The position numbers and the translations under genes were made by a program. A stretch of DNA of 5,628 nt. Origin: JABDGR01 sp035546135. GTDB taxonomy: Bacteria > Verrucomicrobiota > Verrucomicrobiia > Opitutales > JABDGR01. The stretch spans positions 1 through 5,628 of the forward strand of contig DASZWY010000113.1 of NCBI GenBank assembly GCA_035546135.1, given 5' to 3'. Positions within the stretch are counted from its first letter, which is position 1, and every line of letters begins with the position of its first letter. The notes beneath the pieces are model-generated. The model was not told where the DNA came from. It did no database searches and saw only the letters and a list, made by a program, of their open reading frames with translations. This document shows positions 4,799 to 5,628 of the stretch, piece after piece.

Positions 4799-5628
4799 AT
4801 GCCCGCCGCCCCGCTCATCTCGCTGTCCTCCTGCTGGCTGTCTGGCCGGCACACCGACGGCTACGAAATGCTGCGGGAGATTGCCGACCTGGGCTTCACC
4901 CACGCCGAATTGAGCCACGGCATCCGCGTCACCCTCGTCCCCGGCATTCTCCAGGCCGTCGAGGAGGGTTTCATCAAAATCAGTTCGACGCACAATTTCT
5001 GCCCGCTGCCCGCCGGCATCTCCAGCCCCGCCCCCAACCTCTACCAGCCCAGTTCGCCGACGGACACCGAACGCGCCCTCTGGCGCCGCCACACCATCGC
5101 CTCGCTCGAGTTCGCCCAGCGCGTCAATTCGCACATCCTTGTCACCCACCTCGGCAGCGTCTTTTTTTTCCTCCTCGACCCCGCGCGCAAAGTCGAGGCG
5201 CTGGAGGACGCCCTCGAATTCAAGGACCTGCGTTCCAGCGCCGAATTTCAGCAGGAAATCGGCACGCTCCTCGGCAAGCTCCGCAAGGCCGCGCCCAAGC
5301 ACTACGCGCGCATCCAGGACTGCCTTGCCGACGTGACCGAGAAGGCCCAGGCCGCCGGCGTCAAATTCGCCTGCGAAAACCGCGAGGGGCTGTTGGAACT
5401 CCCGCTCGACGAGCACATGGACGCCTTTCTCGCCAGCGTGGACGACCTCGCCATTTGCGGCGGCTGGCACGACACCGGCCACGCCTGCATCAAGCACGGC
5501 GAGGGCGTCATCGACCACGAACAATTTCTCGAAAAAAACCACGAACGCCTCCTCGGCTTCCACCTCCACGATGTCAGCGCCGAAGGCAAGGACCACCAGC
5601 CCATCGGCACCGGCCTCGTGGACTGGAA
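4799..5628 (+). CDS. Sugar phosphate isomerase/epimerase-like TIM-barrel protein, 3'-partial
   Basis: The frame is open from the ATG at 4799 to the window edge: 276 full codons and no stop. It fits the xylose isomerase-like TIM-barrel superfamily (AP endonuclease 2-like), metal-dependent enzymes that isomerise or epimerise sugars and related polyols. Visible barrel landmarks: ISLSSCWLSG (7-16) as first strand, FTHAELSHG (33-41), ISSTHNFCP (61-69), HILVTHLGS (112-120), and candidate metal ligands Glu193 in FACENREG (190-197), Asp225 and His228 in GWHDTGHA (222-229), and His257-Asp258 in FHLHDVS (254-260) followed by DHQPIGTGLVDW (265-276), typical of the last barrel strands. Only the C-terminal end is missing, with its likely final Glu ligand. 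There is no Shine-Dalgarno before the ATG (CTCCCTGTCCGCGCC). The substrate cannot be told from sequence. A T8 run lies at 5162-5169. Confidence 0.85.
   Translation, partial: MPAAPLISLSSCWLSGRHTDGYEMLREIADLGFTHAELSHGIRVTLVPGILQAVEEGFIKISSTHNFCPLPAGISSPAPNLYQPSSPTDTERALWRRHTIASLEFAQRVNSHILVTHLGSVFFFLLDPARKVEALEDALEFKDLRSSAEFQQEIGTLLGKLRKAAPKHYARIQDCLADVTEKAQAAGVKFACENREGLLELPLDEHMDAFLASVDDLAICGGWHDTGHACIKHGEGVIDHEQFLEKNHERLLGFHLHDVSAEGKDHQPIGTGLVDW

Noticed and set aside
4370..5596. Minus-strand open frame (408 codons) spanning rpsU and the isomerase-like gene
   Set aside because: It is antisense to two recognisable proteins, and its Val/Ala/Glu-rich translation matches no family I know.

Overview
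The window looks like a chromosomal segment of a GC-rich, Gram-negative bacterium. The strongest candidate is Verrucomicrobiota, perhaps an Opitutus-like lineage. That assignment is an inference from GC content near 65%, near-absence of Shine-Dalgarno motifs, Sec-exported proteins with polysaccharide-degradation flavour, and a sugar isomerase-like protein; no marker gene settles it.

Layout. The window opens inside prs (PRPP synthetase, + strand, 5' end missing). Five bases after its stop begins a compact sigma70-type promoter whose -10 box lies in a perfect 26-bp palindrome. The palindrome ends on the A of the next start codon. It drives a two-gene toxin-antitoxin module (943-1521): an AbrB/VapB-like antitoxin followed 12 bp later by a MazF/PemK-type endoribonuclease toxin. 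The module has visibly lower GC than its flanks and looks like an acquired cassette.

Convergent with the toxin is a minus-strand series read from high to low coordinates: trmH (tRNA Gm18 2'-O-methyltransferase, 4326-3577), a small secreted protein made largely of 12 tandem proline/threonine-rich octapeptides (3541-2942), and a secreted beta-propeller of the oligogalacturonate lyase type (2893-1559). Gaps are 35 and 48 bp, so co-transcription is possible but not shown. Divergent from trmH is rpsU (ribosomal protein bS21, 4478-4678) with a good promoter and no Shine-Dalgarno. After a 120-bp gap comes a TIM-barrel sugar phosphate isomerase/epimerase-like gene (4799 onward) that runs off the window.

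Functionally this is mostly housekeeping (nucleotide precursor, tRNA modification, ribosome) with a toxin-antitoxin cassette and two exported proteins inserted between. The items most worth a second look are the VapB-like/MazF pairing with its promoter-operator overlapping the start codon, the octapeptide-repeat exported protein, and the altered metal site of the lyase-like propeller. I see no CRISPR array, insertion sequence, tRNA or rRNA, and no gene-free stretch above 300 bases.
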